This document shows, in pieces, positions 1-10,722 of a stretch of DNA of 44,570 nt; within the stretch, counting starts at the first letter, position 1; each line of letters begins with the position of its first letter. Origin of the DNA: Aduncisulcus paluster (lineage: Eukaryota > Fornicata). Location: assembly GCA_024181965.1 (NCBI GenBank), contig BQXS01013841.1, positions 1 through 44,570 of the forward strand. The letters are read 5' to 3'. The notes under the pieces were generated by a model. The model searched no databases. It saw only the letters and a list, made by a program, of their open reading frames with translations, and was not told the DNA's origin. Position numbers and translations under genes: made by a program.

Positions 1-1126
1 GGAGCAGATCATGGATAATGGCTAAGAAGGCTTCAGTTTGGGAGGAAACACTCGGAATTGACTTTGGAATTTCCTTGTCGACTGGACTCAAAGTCATAGA
101 AAATGATGAAGACAACAATGGCTTTTTGTAGCGTGATTTCTTGTTCGTTTTATGAGATTTTCCAAATTTAACGGCCATTTCGAGTTCCCTATGGAAGTCG
201 ATCATTGGGGTCGAGAAAAGTTTCTCAAAATCTAAATTAATAATATAACTGAGTGACAATGGAAGTTCGCCAGAAGAAGGGGAAAGTTGCGAGTAGCATA
301 TATGAGGGTTTGGATTATACTTGTGGCATAATACAAACAAACAAATAAATAAAGCAGTTGGAGCCGACGTATCAATCAGATTTCTAAGCTTAATAACTGA
401 CCGGGTCAACTCACAATAAAAAAGGTCGACTAAAGTGTTAGATCGTGAACAAAGGGTTGAAATATATGAACATTTATATGTAAACAGAATTAATAGGGAA
501 GCTAATCCCAAAATAGTGGTTTTATGAAGAAAATGAAACGCTTTGTCGGCCTGCTCGTGGATCATATCGCTTAATTCCAAAGACAAGATGGATTTATCAA
601 TAATATCTTTAGATTGCCCATATTTTGTCCATAAATCTGGTAAATGGAGAATATCTTCAATCATCGAGAGAATTGAAGATATTTGACCCTCTTCTTCTCC
701 AAAATCAATATAGCGCAATAAAAACGATTTAAATACTTCACAGGACTTATCACATTTCCGAATAATCTTATTAAATTCACATCCAAGTTCTACAGCATCT
801 CTTAATCGCTCATATACTTGAACTCCACGAGTGAATCGCTTTTTCAAATAAATTGCTCTTAAAGGCCCATTTAATAAATCTTTTTCTCCCTTTGATATCT
901 TTGAAACAATTGAAGTCAACTCAATTCGAAGAGTATAAATCAAAACATCTAGATGACCAAGTTCTCCGGTACACTCAAATAAAGTGGGATAAATTTGTTG
1001 AGATAAGACACTAATATCATCTTTGATGAGTTCTACTTCTGATGTAATTTCTTTTAACTTCGAATCTATGAATGCAATTTCTGCAGTTGGATTGTCAGAG
1101 TGATTAATACTAGGATCATAAGACAT
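1..1126 (-). CDS. Partial gene running off the left edge; possible COG5-like Golgi tethering subunit
   Basis: The minus strand is open from an ATG at 1126-1124 to the window edge, about 375 codons with no stop, so the C-terminus is missing. The first ~60 residues form a charged coiled coil (SKLKEITSEVELIKDDI). It is followed by a helical stretch around residues 60-150 whose spacing recalls the N-terminal region of COG5, a subunit of the conserved oligomeric Golgi tethering complex. That region has a helix with a LLNGPLRAIYLKK segment, then a basic YERLRDAVEL helix. This resemblance is from memory of the family pattern and is weak; another helical vesicle-tethering subunit (Exo70/Vps51-type fold) is equally possible. 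Around residue 210 there is a hydrophobic run (ILGLASLLILFTY). The gene diverges from the neighbour starting at 1473, with 346 bases between the start codons. Confidence 0.7.
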   Translation of the reverse strand, partial: MSYDPSINHSDNPTAEIAFIDSKLKEITSEVELIKDDISVLSQQIYPTLFECTGELGHLDVLIYTLRIELTSIVSKISKGEKDLLNGPLRAIYLKKRFTRGVQVYERLRDAVELGCEFNKIIRKCDKSCEVFKSFLLRYIDFGEEEGQISSILSMIEDILHLPDLWTKYGQSKDIIDKSILSLELSDMIHEQADKAFHFLHKTTILGLASLLILFTYKCSYISTLCSRSNTLVDLFYCELTRSVIKLRNLIDTSAPTALFICLFVLCHKYNPNPHICYSQLSPSSGELPLSLSYIINLDFEKLFSTPMIDFHRELEMAVKFGKSHKTNKKSRYKKPLLSSSFSMTLSPVDKEIPKSIPSVSSQTEAFLAIIHDLL

Positions 1127-1472
1127 GATTTAAAATATGTTTTTCTATATAATATTAAACTAATTAACTGAATATGTGAACAAAATGGTGAGGATGGACT
1201 GACAACCAGAATCAGCACGATAATACAAATCCATAACTTATTAAATTGAAAAAGAAGATAGTATTCATTTGATAAATTACATTATTTTCGACATATCTTG
1301 AATGACATGCGGAATTGAGTTTTCGGGTTTCATTTTTGACCAGAAATAGTATGTATCTCCCTATTTTTCAGCCAATATTTTATCTTTTCATCATATGGAA
1401 CTCACTTCTTAATTTATATTGCTTTGTCCTTTGTTATGTTTAGTTTTTGAATGAAAATCCTATCCTAGATTA
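1127..1472. promoter_or_regulatory. Divergent intergenic region, presumed bidirectional promoter
   Basis: This is 346 bases of AT-rich sequence between two divergent start codons. I see no ORF, RNA gene or repeat in it. The promoter role is inferred only from its position. Confidence 0.4.
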
Positions 1473-3185
1473 ATGGAACCCGTTGTATTATTAAATTATT
1501 CGCCCAAAAAGGTACCCACTGTGGTAAAAAGAAAAGTTATTTCATATTTTTCGTCAACTGATCTAAAAAAGCGCCCTGCATCAGCTGACATCAGATATTC
1601 ATCAAATATTGTAAAACGCCCCGATTTACAGGGTCAAAATGTTGTTATTCCTCCGACTCGTCGATATGGCAGTGGTGAAGGAAGTGAATCGTCTTCTCCA
1701 AGTGGTGACGACAGCGATAGTTTTATTACCTTGCCTGGAAAAACGTTAGATAAAGGCGAAATCAAACCAATATCCAAAAGATTCTTTAGAACTAGACCTC
1801 TTTCGGCCTCTCATTTCCCTCTTGTTGATGTAAAAATTGATGGTCTGATTCGTCGCAAAGAAGAGAAGAAACTTGCCAAAAAGCTTAAGGCTCACCCATC
1901 ACAATACGATTTATTATCACATAAATTCTCGAAAGCTGATTCTGAGATGAAATCCCACCATAACAAAGTGAGACGCTTTCCCCCATCCTCCCATGAAATG
2001 GCTCAAGAGACTCCCTTGTCCCCTGATGCTGCTGTTCAAACACGCAGACAGATTGTGGCACAATTAAAGAGAGAAGAAGAGGAGAAAATGAGAAAATCGA
2101 CACGGAAAAAGGAAAAACGGCGGAAGAAAAAGATGTTAAAAGAGAAAGAAGCGCAACAAAAAGAATTGGCAAAAGAATTATTCCCATCATATCACCACAT
2201 TGAAGAATCGCCTGGTGAAGAATCTCATACGACTATTCAACGTCATCTTGTTCCACCATTCAAACCTTCTCATTTTGAACATGAGAAACAAAAAGTAGGG
2301 TATTACACCCCATTTATATATAGCATGGATGATAAAGGGGCACAAGATACTCCCTTGTCATCCCGGACATTATCACCTGTTCCTAAATTATCCACACTTT
2401 CTCATGATCCATTTTTAGCTTTGTCCAGAAGTCATCTTGATGGAACCCAATATATGAAACAAAGACATGCCCCACATTCTTATGGAGCAATACACGGAGC
2501 AGGAGCTGAAGGAGAAGAAGATGAAAGAGAAGTAGAAGAAGAAGAAGGAGAAGAGCAAGAAGAAGGAGAAGAAGATGAATTGATGAGAGAACGGAGACCA
2601 TACTTATTGAGTCCAACACAACATCTCCATTTCTCCCAGGAAGGTGCATTACAATCGTTCACATCATCCTCTGTGTCACTCAGTCCGCCTACTCAGAGTA
2701 GTCGAGTGATTGTGTCGAGCAGTCGTTTCTTGGTTGGTCATAAAAGACACCAGAAAAGTATATCGAATGCAAGGCAAAGACGACCACAAAGTGCAGGCAC
2801 AGCCCGAATGATATCAGGAATGAGACGTCTCGATGCCCCACTTCGGCTTGGGCATTATGGCACTGGTGCTGGTGATAGGTATGGAGAAGAATACTATTCA
2901 CAGGGTGCTGATATCACTCTCAGTGGGGTTGGAAACAACTCAAGACAGAGAGAGCGTGTGAGAATGATGCGCAGCGTTAGTAATGGAAGGGTCAGTGGGG
3001 CTGGAATGGGCAGAGGATCGTGGAATCGTCCAAGGTCGAGTACATCATTCAGATCGAGTGGAAGAAGAAGCGAGAGTGTTGATACATCTCAAGAGAGGTA
3101 TTATCATATGCATACAACTTATTCAAAACCTAAACCAATCAAACCTAAGCCTTTTTCTCTATCGTCGAGGAAACAAGAAAAATAA
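1473..3185 (+). CDS. Hypothetical charged low-complexity protein with repeated RPxSA motifs
   Basis: This is an intact 570-residue ORF from ATG to TAA, with no recognised enzyme domain. What can be seen is a set of RPxS(A) motifs: RPASA near residue 35, RPLSA near 110, RPQSA near 440 and RPRSS near 522. There is also a basic coiled-coil segment around residues 195-235 with many K, R and E, and an almost pure Glu/Gly tract around residues 345-370. The C-terminus is rich in Arg, Ser and Tyr. Short RPxSA-type motifs recur in many flagellar and microtubule-associated proteins of protists, so a cytoskeletal role is a guess. The DNA for the Glu tract (2512-2580) is a purine-only run like those in neighbouring genes. 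It could simply be a disordered protein of any role. Confidence 0.8.
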   Translation: MEPVVLLNYSPKKVPTVVKRKVISYFSSTDLKKRPASADIRYSSNIVKRPDLQGQNVVIPPTRRYGSGEGSESSSPSGDDSDSFITLPGKTLDKGEIKPISKRFFRTRPLSASHFPLVDVKIDGLIRRKEEKKLAKKLKAHPSQYDLLSHKFSKADSEMKSHHNKVRRFPPSSHEMAQETPLSPDAAVQTRRQIVAQLKREEEEKMRKSTRKKEKRRKKKMLKEKEAQQKELAKELFPSYHHIEESPGEESHTTIQRHLVPPFKPSHFEHEKQKVGYYTPFIYSMDDKGAQDTPLSSRTLSPVPKLSTLSHDPFLALSRSHLDGTQYMKQRHAPHSYGAIHGAGAEGEEDEREVEEEEGEEQEEGEEDELMRERRPYLLSPTQHLHFSQEGALQSFTSSSVSLSPPTQSSRVIVSSSRFLVGHKRHQKSISNARQRRPQSAGTARMISGMRRLDAPLRLGHYGTGAGDRYGEEYYSQGADITLSGVGNNSRQRERVRMMRSVSNGRVSGAGMGRGSWNRPRSSTSFRSSGRRSESVDTSQERYYHMHTTYSKPKPIKPKPFSLSSRKQEK

Positions 3186-3458
3186 AGATTTTGACTGTAA
3201 TAATTTAGAGTTCTAATGGAATTGATTGGCTTAATGAAATTAATGTGAATATTAATTATCAATTCCGGAGAGTATAGATAATGAGCTTTTATATCATGAA
3301 TTACAACTATTCAAAGCAATATGTCGAATTATATCAGTTTAATCTATATAATTATGTTTATTTCATAAGAGTTTACTTTGAAACGCTGCTTAATTTTTGA
3401 CGATTTTTCAAAGGATCGCGTTTTCTTTGAAACATGAAATTAAATTAGATTGCCAAAG
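3186..3458. other. Intergenic region upstream of the WD40 gene
   Basis: This AT-rich stretch lies between the stop of the RPxSA protein and the proposed first exon of the WD40 gene. No ORF, RNA gene or strong inverted repeat was seen. It should hold the 3' end of the first gene and the promoter of the second. Confidence 0.4.
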
Positions 3459-6400
3459 ATGAATATGGTATGTTTACTTAAATATGTTATCAAATTATTC
3501 ATTAATTATTCGTAGTTTTGTGTTAACCCTATCATTTCATTTATTCTCGTTGTATTTTCGAATCTATGATGATAATCGTGTTTTTATTGATTAATATTTC
3601 AATTTATATATTATATCATTCTTAATATTAGAATTTATTTAGGCAATTTTGCTTTATAGCACCGGAAGTTGTTACAAAGAACAATCACATTACATCAATG
3701 ATACACGCAAAGAAAAGGAATACAATATACGCCGGTTTAAAAGATGGATCCATTATTTCATGGGTTAGTCCTAAACCTTTTCATGAGTATGCACCAGGAA
3801 CTGTTTTCGACAAACCTTTCCTTCTTTCGAATGCAGCCCATAGGAAATTAAGCATTAGAGATAAATCAAAGATACATACATCAACATATCAAATTAGTGA
3901 AGCTGAAAAAGAACATATTCGCGAAGATTTCAATACATTAACTGTGTCTCCAGGTGCCCACCATGGTGCTATTCATGATATGTGTCTTCTTGGCCCTGGA
4001 TTTACTAAAGGATCATCAGTTACACCACCACGTTATCTTTTAACATCTTCTGCTGACCATACTCTCAAGATGTGGGACCTTTCTCCAAATGAACCCACAT
4101 CAATGATATCTGACACTCCAATGTCCACAATATCATCTTCAGGTTCAGGCGCCTCCTCGTTTCTCTCATCCACGTCAATATCATCCTCTATTTTGAACCC
4201 TCTCATTTCTTCTGGCCCCACTTCAACATCTTCTCCCAAGCACAATATTCAGCTCTTACAGACCCTTCGAGGTCACGTGAGAAGTGTTGTCCGTGTTGTA
4301 TCCACGACATCTATCGCTGTATCATGCTCTCTTGATGGAACAGTTCGTGTATGGACAACATATTCGACAACCAGCATGAATCATCCATTCTTGTTCTGTA
4401 TCCAAACCCTCTCCGTGCCTCTCGAAGCTGCTCCTCTCTCCGTGTGCATGATGTCCAAGGGAGTTGTAGCTGGTGACCTCGTAGTGGGAGATGCGGCCGG
4501 TTGCATGGTCAGTTACAAGGCCACAGGATTTCTATATACAGAGGTGAGTAAGATTCGAGAAATTGGAAGGAAAGCCCTGAAGAAAGAACTTGAAAGCATA
4601 AAGATCCCAACCTCAAAAGACCCCAGAGCAAGGAGGCATCATCCACCAAGAAAATATGATGGTTCAACGCCTTCAATATCTGTTTCTCATGAACAACATT
4701 CAACCGGTAAACAATCGTCCAAAACCGGTTCCCATGGAGTAAGTTTTGCCTTCGATGGAGAGGATGCTGAATATGGTGAGGATGGAGAGCATAAGGAATT
4801 GTCTCCATCTCTTGTATCGCGACTCGCTGCAAGCCCTTCTTTGGGTTCTCACTCTTTGAGGAAAATTGATGGAAGCTCTGCTCCCACTGTTTCTTCTCTA
4901 AATCGGGGTGGAGATATCGGTATCATTGAAAGCAAAGAAGTTATTCAGAATTATAAAGTCAGTATTGGCACTTTGAAAAGTCAAATTCTGGCCGAAGAAG
5001 CGCAGGTAGAAGCCGGTCTAATCGAAGGTGTTTCCGGTAAGATTAGGAAGAAGATGTGGAATGTGTCAGGAAGTGGGTATGGAAAGAAACAACACGAAGG
5101 AACCTCTGGATTGAGCCGTTCCCTCTCATCAGTTTCTACGGTTTCTACCGGTTCTTCTACCGGTTCCCATTATCTCTCTACTCCATCAACCAATGCTTCA
5201 TTCACTCATATCACCAAAGATCCATCATCTGTCGAGGTATTTGAAGTTAATTTTAAACGCCATTTCCATAAATTAGGCATTAAACATTTATATTATTCCC
5301 CGAATGATAGTGTTTTGTTCTCTTCTGGTCATGATTGGAGTGTAAAAGTGACTGGAGAAGGCGGTAAAACCCTGATATATACTCATAAACATGAAGAGGA
5401 AGGCCATGTTGTAGGATGTGTTGCTGACACAAAGGGGAGGGCAATTGTTGTCGATTCAATTGGTAATTGTGTTATCCTTGACACTGTTACCGGTAGAAAT
5501 ATCGGTTCAACGCTATTACCGAATACCGTCCCGGTTTCGTCCGGTATTTTACCGGAACATAGCGATGATGTAAATTTGAGGAATATTAGCATTATGGAGA
5601 AGAGTGAGAAAGAAACCTTCATGTCGCTTGAGAGTGATAAAAAGCTTGGATACATAAGAGATGAACTTGGATGGGTGAAAGGAACGAGGACTGCTGCAAA
5701 GAAAGTTCTCAGTCTCTCTGATTCTGGAAGATCCAAAGAGGAACGTCTTAAGATGGCGAAAGTTCACAGAATTCAAAGAGAAACTGCACAGTCGATATTG
5801 TTGAAAGAGCTTGTAGATCGCTCCAAATCTGATTCTTTCTCATCTCTCGCCGCCTCGAGTCTTATGACGGTGAACGAAACGGCGACTATGAGAGTGATGT
5901 CTCAGAACATTTTAAACATATTACTCGATGGCAGCACCGAAGAAGGGGAAAGTTTGGGGATTGTCATGGTAAAAGAGCATTGCATTGAGGGATATTGTAT
6001 GAGTATTGGAGGCTATAACGCTTCGATAAATTCTTTGACAGCCATCGTCGGTGTGGGAATACTCGAGGAAGGAAGTAATGATAAACCTTACATTCATCTT
6101 CTAAAAATAGATAAACATGACACCGATTCTGCTTCTGAGAAAGATACCATCGGTGAGACTGGAAAAGATGGAATTGAGAAAGACAAAGAAGAAATATTGA
6201 AAAGTGTTGAGAAAGATGAAGGAGAAAAAGGTCACCAACAGTCAAGAAGTCAAAAAGAGGAAGAACTAACATCACCATCCAATACTACAGCTATTGGCAA
6301 GCATCCATTGTCGAAATCCACAAGGGCACCATCCTTTTTGCCTTCTATTAAGTCTGGGAATAACCACACAAATTCCAAAAAACACCATAAGAAAAAGTCT

Positions 6401-9400
6401 CATAAAATGCACCATTCCAATTCAAAAGAGATGGGAGTAGAAGGTGGCTCTGAAGATGAATATATTCCTGCTTCTTTGAAGAAACTGATGAAAGTAAGAG
6501 ATGGAGCAAGTGCATTGGGGAAATATTTTAAATATGACGATCCTGAATATGATGCAGAGTTGGCAGAACACGATCATTTATCAGTATCGAGATCTGGAAG
6601 TCAAAGCAAAACCACCGGTGGAATTACCGGTAGTGTTACCGATTCGTCTCATTCTGATGTTTCTCTCAAAGATATTACATCTGCCATGGACAGTATTCCA
6701 TTGGATCGAGAAGATATTCTTCGAGCTCCACATCGGAACAAGTTACCCGGCCAAGATTCATTGAAGAAACGAAGAAGAAGAAAAGCTGAAAGTGCTCTGG
6801 AAAGGCGTGAACGTGAAGCTCAAGATCGGCTATCTCAGTACATATCGCTTCGATTGACACAAAGCCGAGCTGAAGGTAAGTTGCGAGGTCGTTCACGTTA
6901 TCATAATCCCCGATCAAAAGACGGTTCGATGCTTTTCTTCTCATTTGACCAATCAAATCAAAAACCCAGCAAGCTTCGGCCCAGTCAGATATCGCAACAC
7001 AAAAAATTAAAGCCGCTTTTGGACGGTAAAACTACCGGTGGAACCGATGATGAAGTGAATGAGAGTCAAGAAAGAGAAAGAGGAGATGAACTCCCAAAGG
7101 TGTCTCCAACATTGATATCTTCCGTTTTGATGAGACAACGCCGTCACAACGAACGGTTGACCCAGTTGGGAGCGAAGAGAGTTCAAGTTGGTGACAAACG
7201 CCTTGATCCCATTGAACGTCAAGGCGTGGAACTTGGAGAGTTTAGTGCAACTGCTCTGATTAGAGGAGAAATGAAAAATGACGCTGAAACAACTAAATAT
7301 CACAGGTATTTACTCAATCGAGCCATGAAACGTGGAAAGTCTGTATTTACTGAAAACGAAGGCGGAGCGAATAGCGGTGAAGAGTTTTCCCTTGCTTCGG
7401 TCTCAAATAGTCAATCAGGTGTCTCACAATCGTATGATTTCGATGCTGGATCCTCCAAAAAAGTTCAGAATTCGCCATACTTGAAACGCCTTGAGAATGA
7501 AGTTATTGTGAGTTGCCAACGTAATGGAACCATTCAGAAACACCAACTTTCAACATCTACAACTCTGAGTGTATCTCGTTTTATTCCTCCCCAGTCACCT
7601 CTCACTGTTACAAGCTTTGTATGTGGTGTCAGTATATCAGATTTTTCATATGGGCGTAATTCTTTGTGTTCCTTAGGTCTTGATAATGGTCTTGTATGTG
7701 TTTTGAGCCCTGATCTTCGATTATTGCGGCCCTTGATTGCTCCTCCAAAGAAGATGGAGAAAAGGAAACGATTGAGACCATCCCTGTCGATGACTTCAAG
7801 CAAATCAAAGCTTGGGTTTGGAAAGAAGAAGAGTTCATCCAAGATAGGGAAAACTCCCTCCTCTGGTTCATCTTCATTGTCTTCTGGAAGCAGTTCCGAT
7901 GAGACATCTCGTATCTCGATGCCGGTTCCTCATACCTCAGCCGTCGTTGCAACCGGTTCTTGTCTGTGTCGTGGTGTCAAAGGTGTGTTTAGTGCCGGTG
8001 AAGATGGTACCGTGTGTGTTTGGAGACCATATGAACTGAGCATTTCTGAAGGTGAAGACAGGAAAACTTCCCGCAAGAAAGAGAAAGAGCTCACAGATAT
8101 TGAAGAACAAATGGAAGAAGAGAGGCAGAAGAAGAAGGATCTGAGTGGCCCAATGTATATTTCTGCTAACGCTGGCTCTGGATCAACAGATCCCGTGTCT
8201 GTCCAGGCTCTGATAACATCTTTCATTGGTCATGATTATAAGGTCCTTGCACCAACAATAGGAAGCGTGGAAGCTTTCGACATTCCCCTCCAAGATGGCG
8301 AGTTGTTAGTCAATGGAGCGTATGATTTCGGCTGTAATTTGTATGTTTTCGCCACTCAACGACGTATATTGATGGTTAACAATACAGGGAATGTGTACAC
8401 TCAATTCTCACAAGGAGAAGCTCTCACTGCCAACGTTACAGTTTATGGAAGTGCCACGGAGAGGAGTCTTCGGAATGTCGGCTCAAGTTCCTCTCTATCT
8501 GCGAGTCGATCCTCTTTGAATCTTGGGAACACCGCTTCGAAGATACCGTTACCAGGGAGTGCAACTGGATTTACAAAGAAAGGGGATTCTGGAAACAAAC
8601 ATGTCGCTTCACGTGTTCGCTTCGTTTCTGATCAGCAGGAACAAGGCAATGCTGAGCATGTCAGCAAGAAACCTCTTATTCAACCGTCTTCATCTTCTGA
8701 TTCTGGTTCTGGTTCTGGTTCAACGTTACTCCGGCGTTCTTCGACCAAACTGATTGTATATCCTCCCATTTATGAACAAAATGATATTCCTCCCGGCACT
8801 GAGAAGACCATTCAGTATATCCAGCAAATATTCCCACTATTCTATCTTGTTCTTTTCACCGATGGGTCTATTTATATCTATGTTATCATTGATAAGATAT
8901 TTGAGTGCATTTCCATGTACAATCAGCGTCATTGGCATCGAAGCTTGATTGTATCCGCAACGACTCAACAAATCAACATTCCACCCGATTCTCTTGCTCT
9001 TCCGCCTCACTCTCATATCAGAGCAATGAGAATGGATGCTCTACGTGCTCAGGGTCACTACATCGAGAGAGAGAAAGTGCGGATGAAGAAAAGAGAAGAG
9101 GCAAGAGATCGAAAGGAGAAACAGAGACAGATTAAAGAAGCCCAAGAAGCGAGGACAAAGTTGGCCATCCAGCAACGCACCAGAACAATTAGTGGTAGTG
9201 TCCCCAACTCTTCTAGCACTTCTTCATCCTCAACTTCTTCCTCCTCTTCTTCCTCCTCTTCCTCCTCCTCTTCCTCCTCTTCCTCTACCTCCTCTTCTTC
9301 CTCCTCTTCCTCCTCTTCCTCTACCTCCACTCATCCTTCCTCTTCAATGATGTCTTCTGTAGTCTCAAGCTCCCTCACATCTGCCCGTTCGTCTGTGCCA

Positions 9401-10279
9401 GATGCCCTTGCACCCTTACATAGCCCAGTTCCCAAATATGTGTTCATTTCTGCCTCTTTCAAGGGAGAATTGGCCGCCAAACTCTACAGCAAAGCCACTT
9501 ACAACACTCCAAGTATCACTTCTTCATCATCAGCTATCTCATCCTACCTGGCAATATCTGCATCAAACGCATCGACTGCTCTGTTTGGGAAGAATACTGA
9601 ATCTACTGACGATTTGTCGAGTCTTGAAGGTCCCAAACGACTCAAATCATACAAAACAATGGCATTGTTAGGTTCAGCAACTTCACATCTCATCCCAAAG
9701 CTTCTCTCATCCTCAAATGCCCTGTTCCATTTGAAAGCACATGGACTCGCTGCCCGTTGGTTCCTTTCATTAGCTTCTCTCAACTGCGAGCACATTGCCC
9801 CCGTTTTTATTGTCTTTGAGAGTGGGGAAGTCGTTGTTTGGGACTGGGTCAGTAATGTCGAAGTCCACAGTCGCAAGATGAAGCAACACTCTGTGTGTGT
9901 GAGTCTTGGTGGAGGCGGTGTGATGGGTATTGGAGGATGTGATGGAGGATGGGATATTTCCACCTTTGGACTCAAACAAAGCGATCTCAAAAGAAAGAAG
10001 AAGAAGAAGAAGAAATCACGTGATGGATCGGAAAATGAAGAATCAGAAGGATCTACAGAATTTGATGATTATGACCTTGAAACCGAGCAAACTCGAGAGA
10101 AAGAAAGAGAAACGAGAATTAAAGAACTCCAAATGCGATCTCAGAAATCTAGGAGAGTTTCAACTAAATTCTCACAAAAGATGACCATTTTCCAACAAGA
10201 TCTTTCAATTATCGGATTGTATCGACAAAAAATACTGAAACGTCTCGCTCGAAACAAATTGCTTGGTTGGTTAGACTAA
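3459..10279 (+). CDS. Giant WD40-repeat protein (spliced, two exons)
   Basis: The longest ATG ORF starts at 3698, but it begins in the middle of a WD40 blade. The same frame is open back to 3632 and adds residues ending in NNHITS, which complete the blade. Joining a tiny exon at 3459-3467 (donor GTATGT at 3468) to 3632 keeps frame and gives 2218 residues. WD-like blades are visible near the N-terminus (IYAGLKDGSIISW; SSADHTLKMWDL; SCSLDGTVRVW), in the middle (FSSGHDWSVKV; SAGEDGTVCVW) and near the C-terminus (FESGEVVVWDW). Long Ser-, Lys- and Glu-rich linkers separate them. A run of about 40 Ser is encoded at 9213-9330, and a run of Lys at 9991-10016. WD40 proteins are scaffolds; huge ones with scattered blades occur among flagellar proteins, but no specific orthologue is recognised. 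It converges on the kinesin gene. Confidence 0.88.
3468..3631 (+). other. Proposed intron in the WD40 gene
   Basis: The donor is GTATGT directly after the codons ATG AAT ATG. The acceptor is AATATTAG, 164 bases in total, phase 0. It is supported by the open frame upstream of 3698 and by the same donor hexamer in three other genes here. The three-codon first exon makes this the least certain of the four introns; a different upstream exon is possible. Confidence 0.55.
9213..9330 (+). repeat. TCC/TCT pyrimidine microsatellite encoding poly-Ser
   Basis: This is an almost unbroken run of TCC, TCT and TCA triplets inside the WD40 gene, giving roughly 40 consecutive Ser with a few Thr. The opposite strand reads as Glu codons. 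Confidence 0.9.
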
Positions 10280-10722
10280 GTTGGTCAGTACTAAGTCTCA
10301 ATACTTAATTCTACTTAAGTTATTGGTTCTAACGTGTGTATGAGGATCAGACAATGGAATATCAATAAGTATTTGATGCTTTCACTAGTATATACTATAG
10401 CGATCTAGAGATAAAAACAAGATGCAAACTGCACATAAAAAACACATTATATTGATTCAATATGATATTGAACAAGGTTTTATTGAGTTATGATTATCAT
10501 AGATCCATTGATGGATTTTCTGACAAGTTGAATACATTATCATAATTATTTCACAATGTCAATGCATTCACATGTAACATGCCCATTATATTTCTACATA
10601 TTCTGAATTCGTACAAAAAGTCTCTCATCTGTATCGTGGCGAGAGGTTGGATGACACCATGAAATTGATTGATTTGTTTATAAACTTTTGATTATCAAAT
10701 AAATCTAATGATTAGAATCTAT
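10280..10722. other. Convergent intergenic region between WD40 and kinesin genes
   Basis: These 443 AT-rich bases hold the 3' ends of two converging genes. A short perfect inverted repeat lies at 10456-10472: TTCAATAT, one base, ATATTGAA. No ORF or RNA gene was seen. Confidence 0.5.

Noticed and set aside
2383-2649. Leu-rich minus-strand ORF resembling a membrane protein
   Set aside because: It is the reverse of the GAA/GAG tract of the RPxSA protein gene.
9058-9330. Minus-strand ORF with long poly-Glu
   Set aside because: It is the antisense of the poly-Ser tract of the WD40 gene; it has no independent features.
9544-9990. 148-codon minus-strand ORF within the WD40 gene
   Set aside because: Antisense shadow of conserved WD40 coding sequence.
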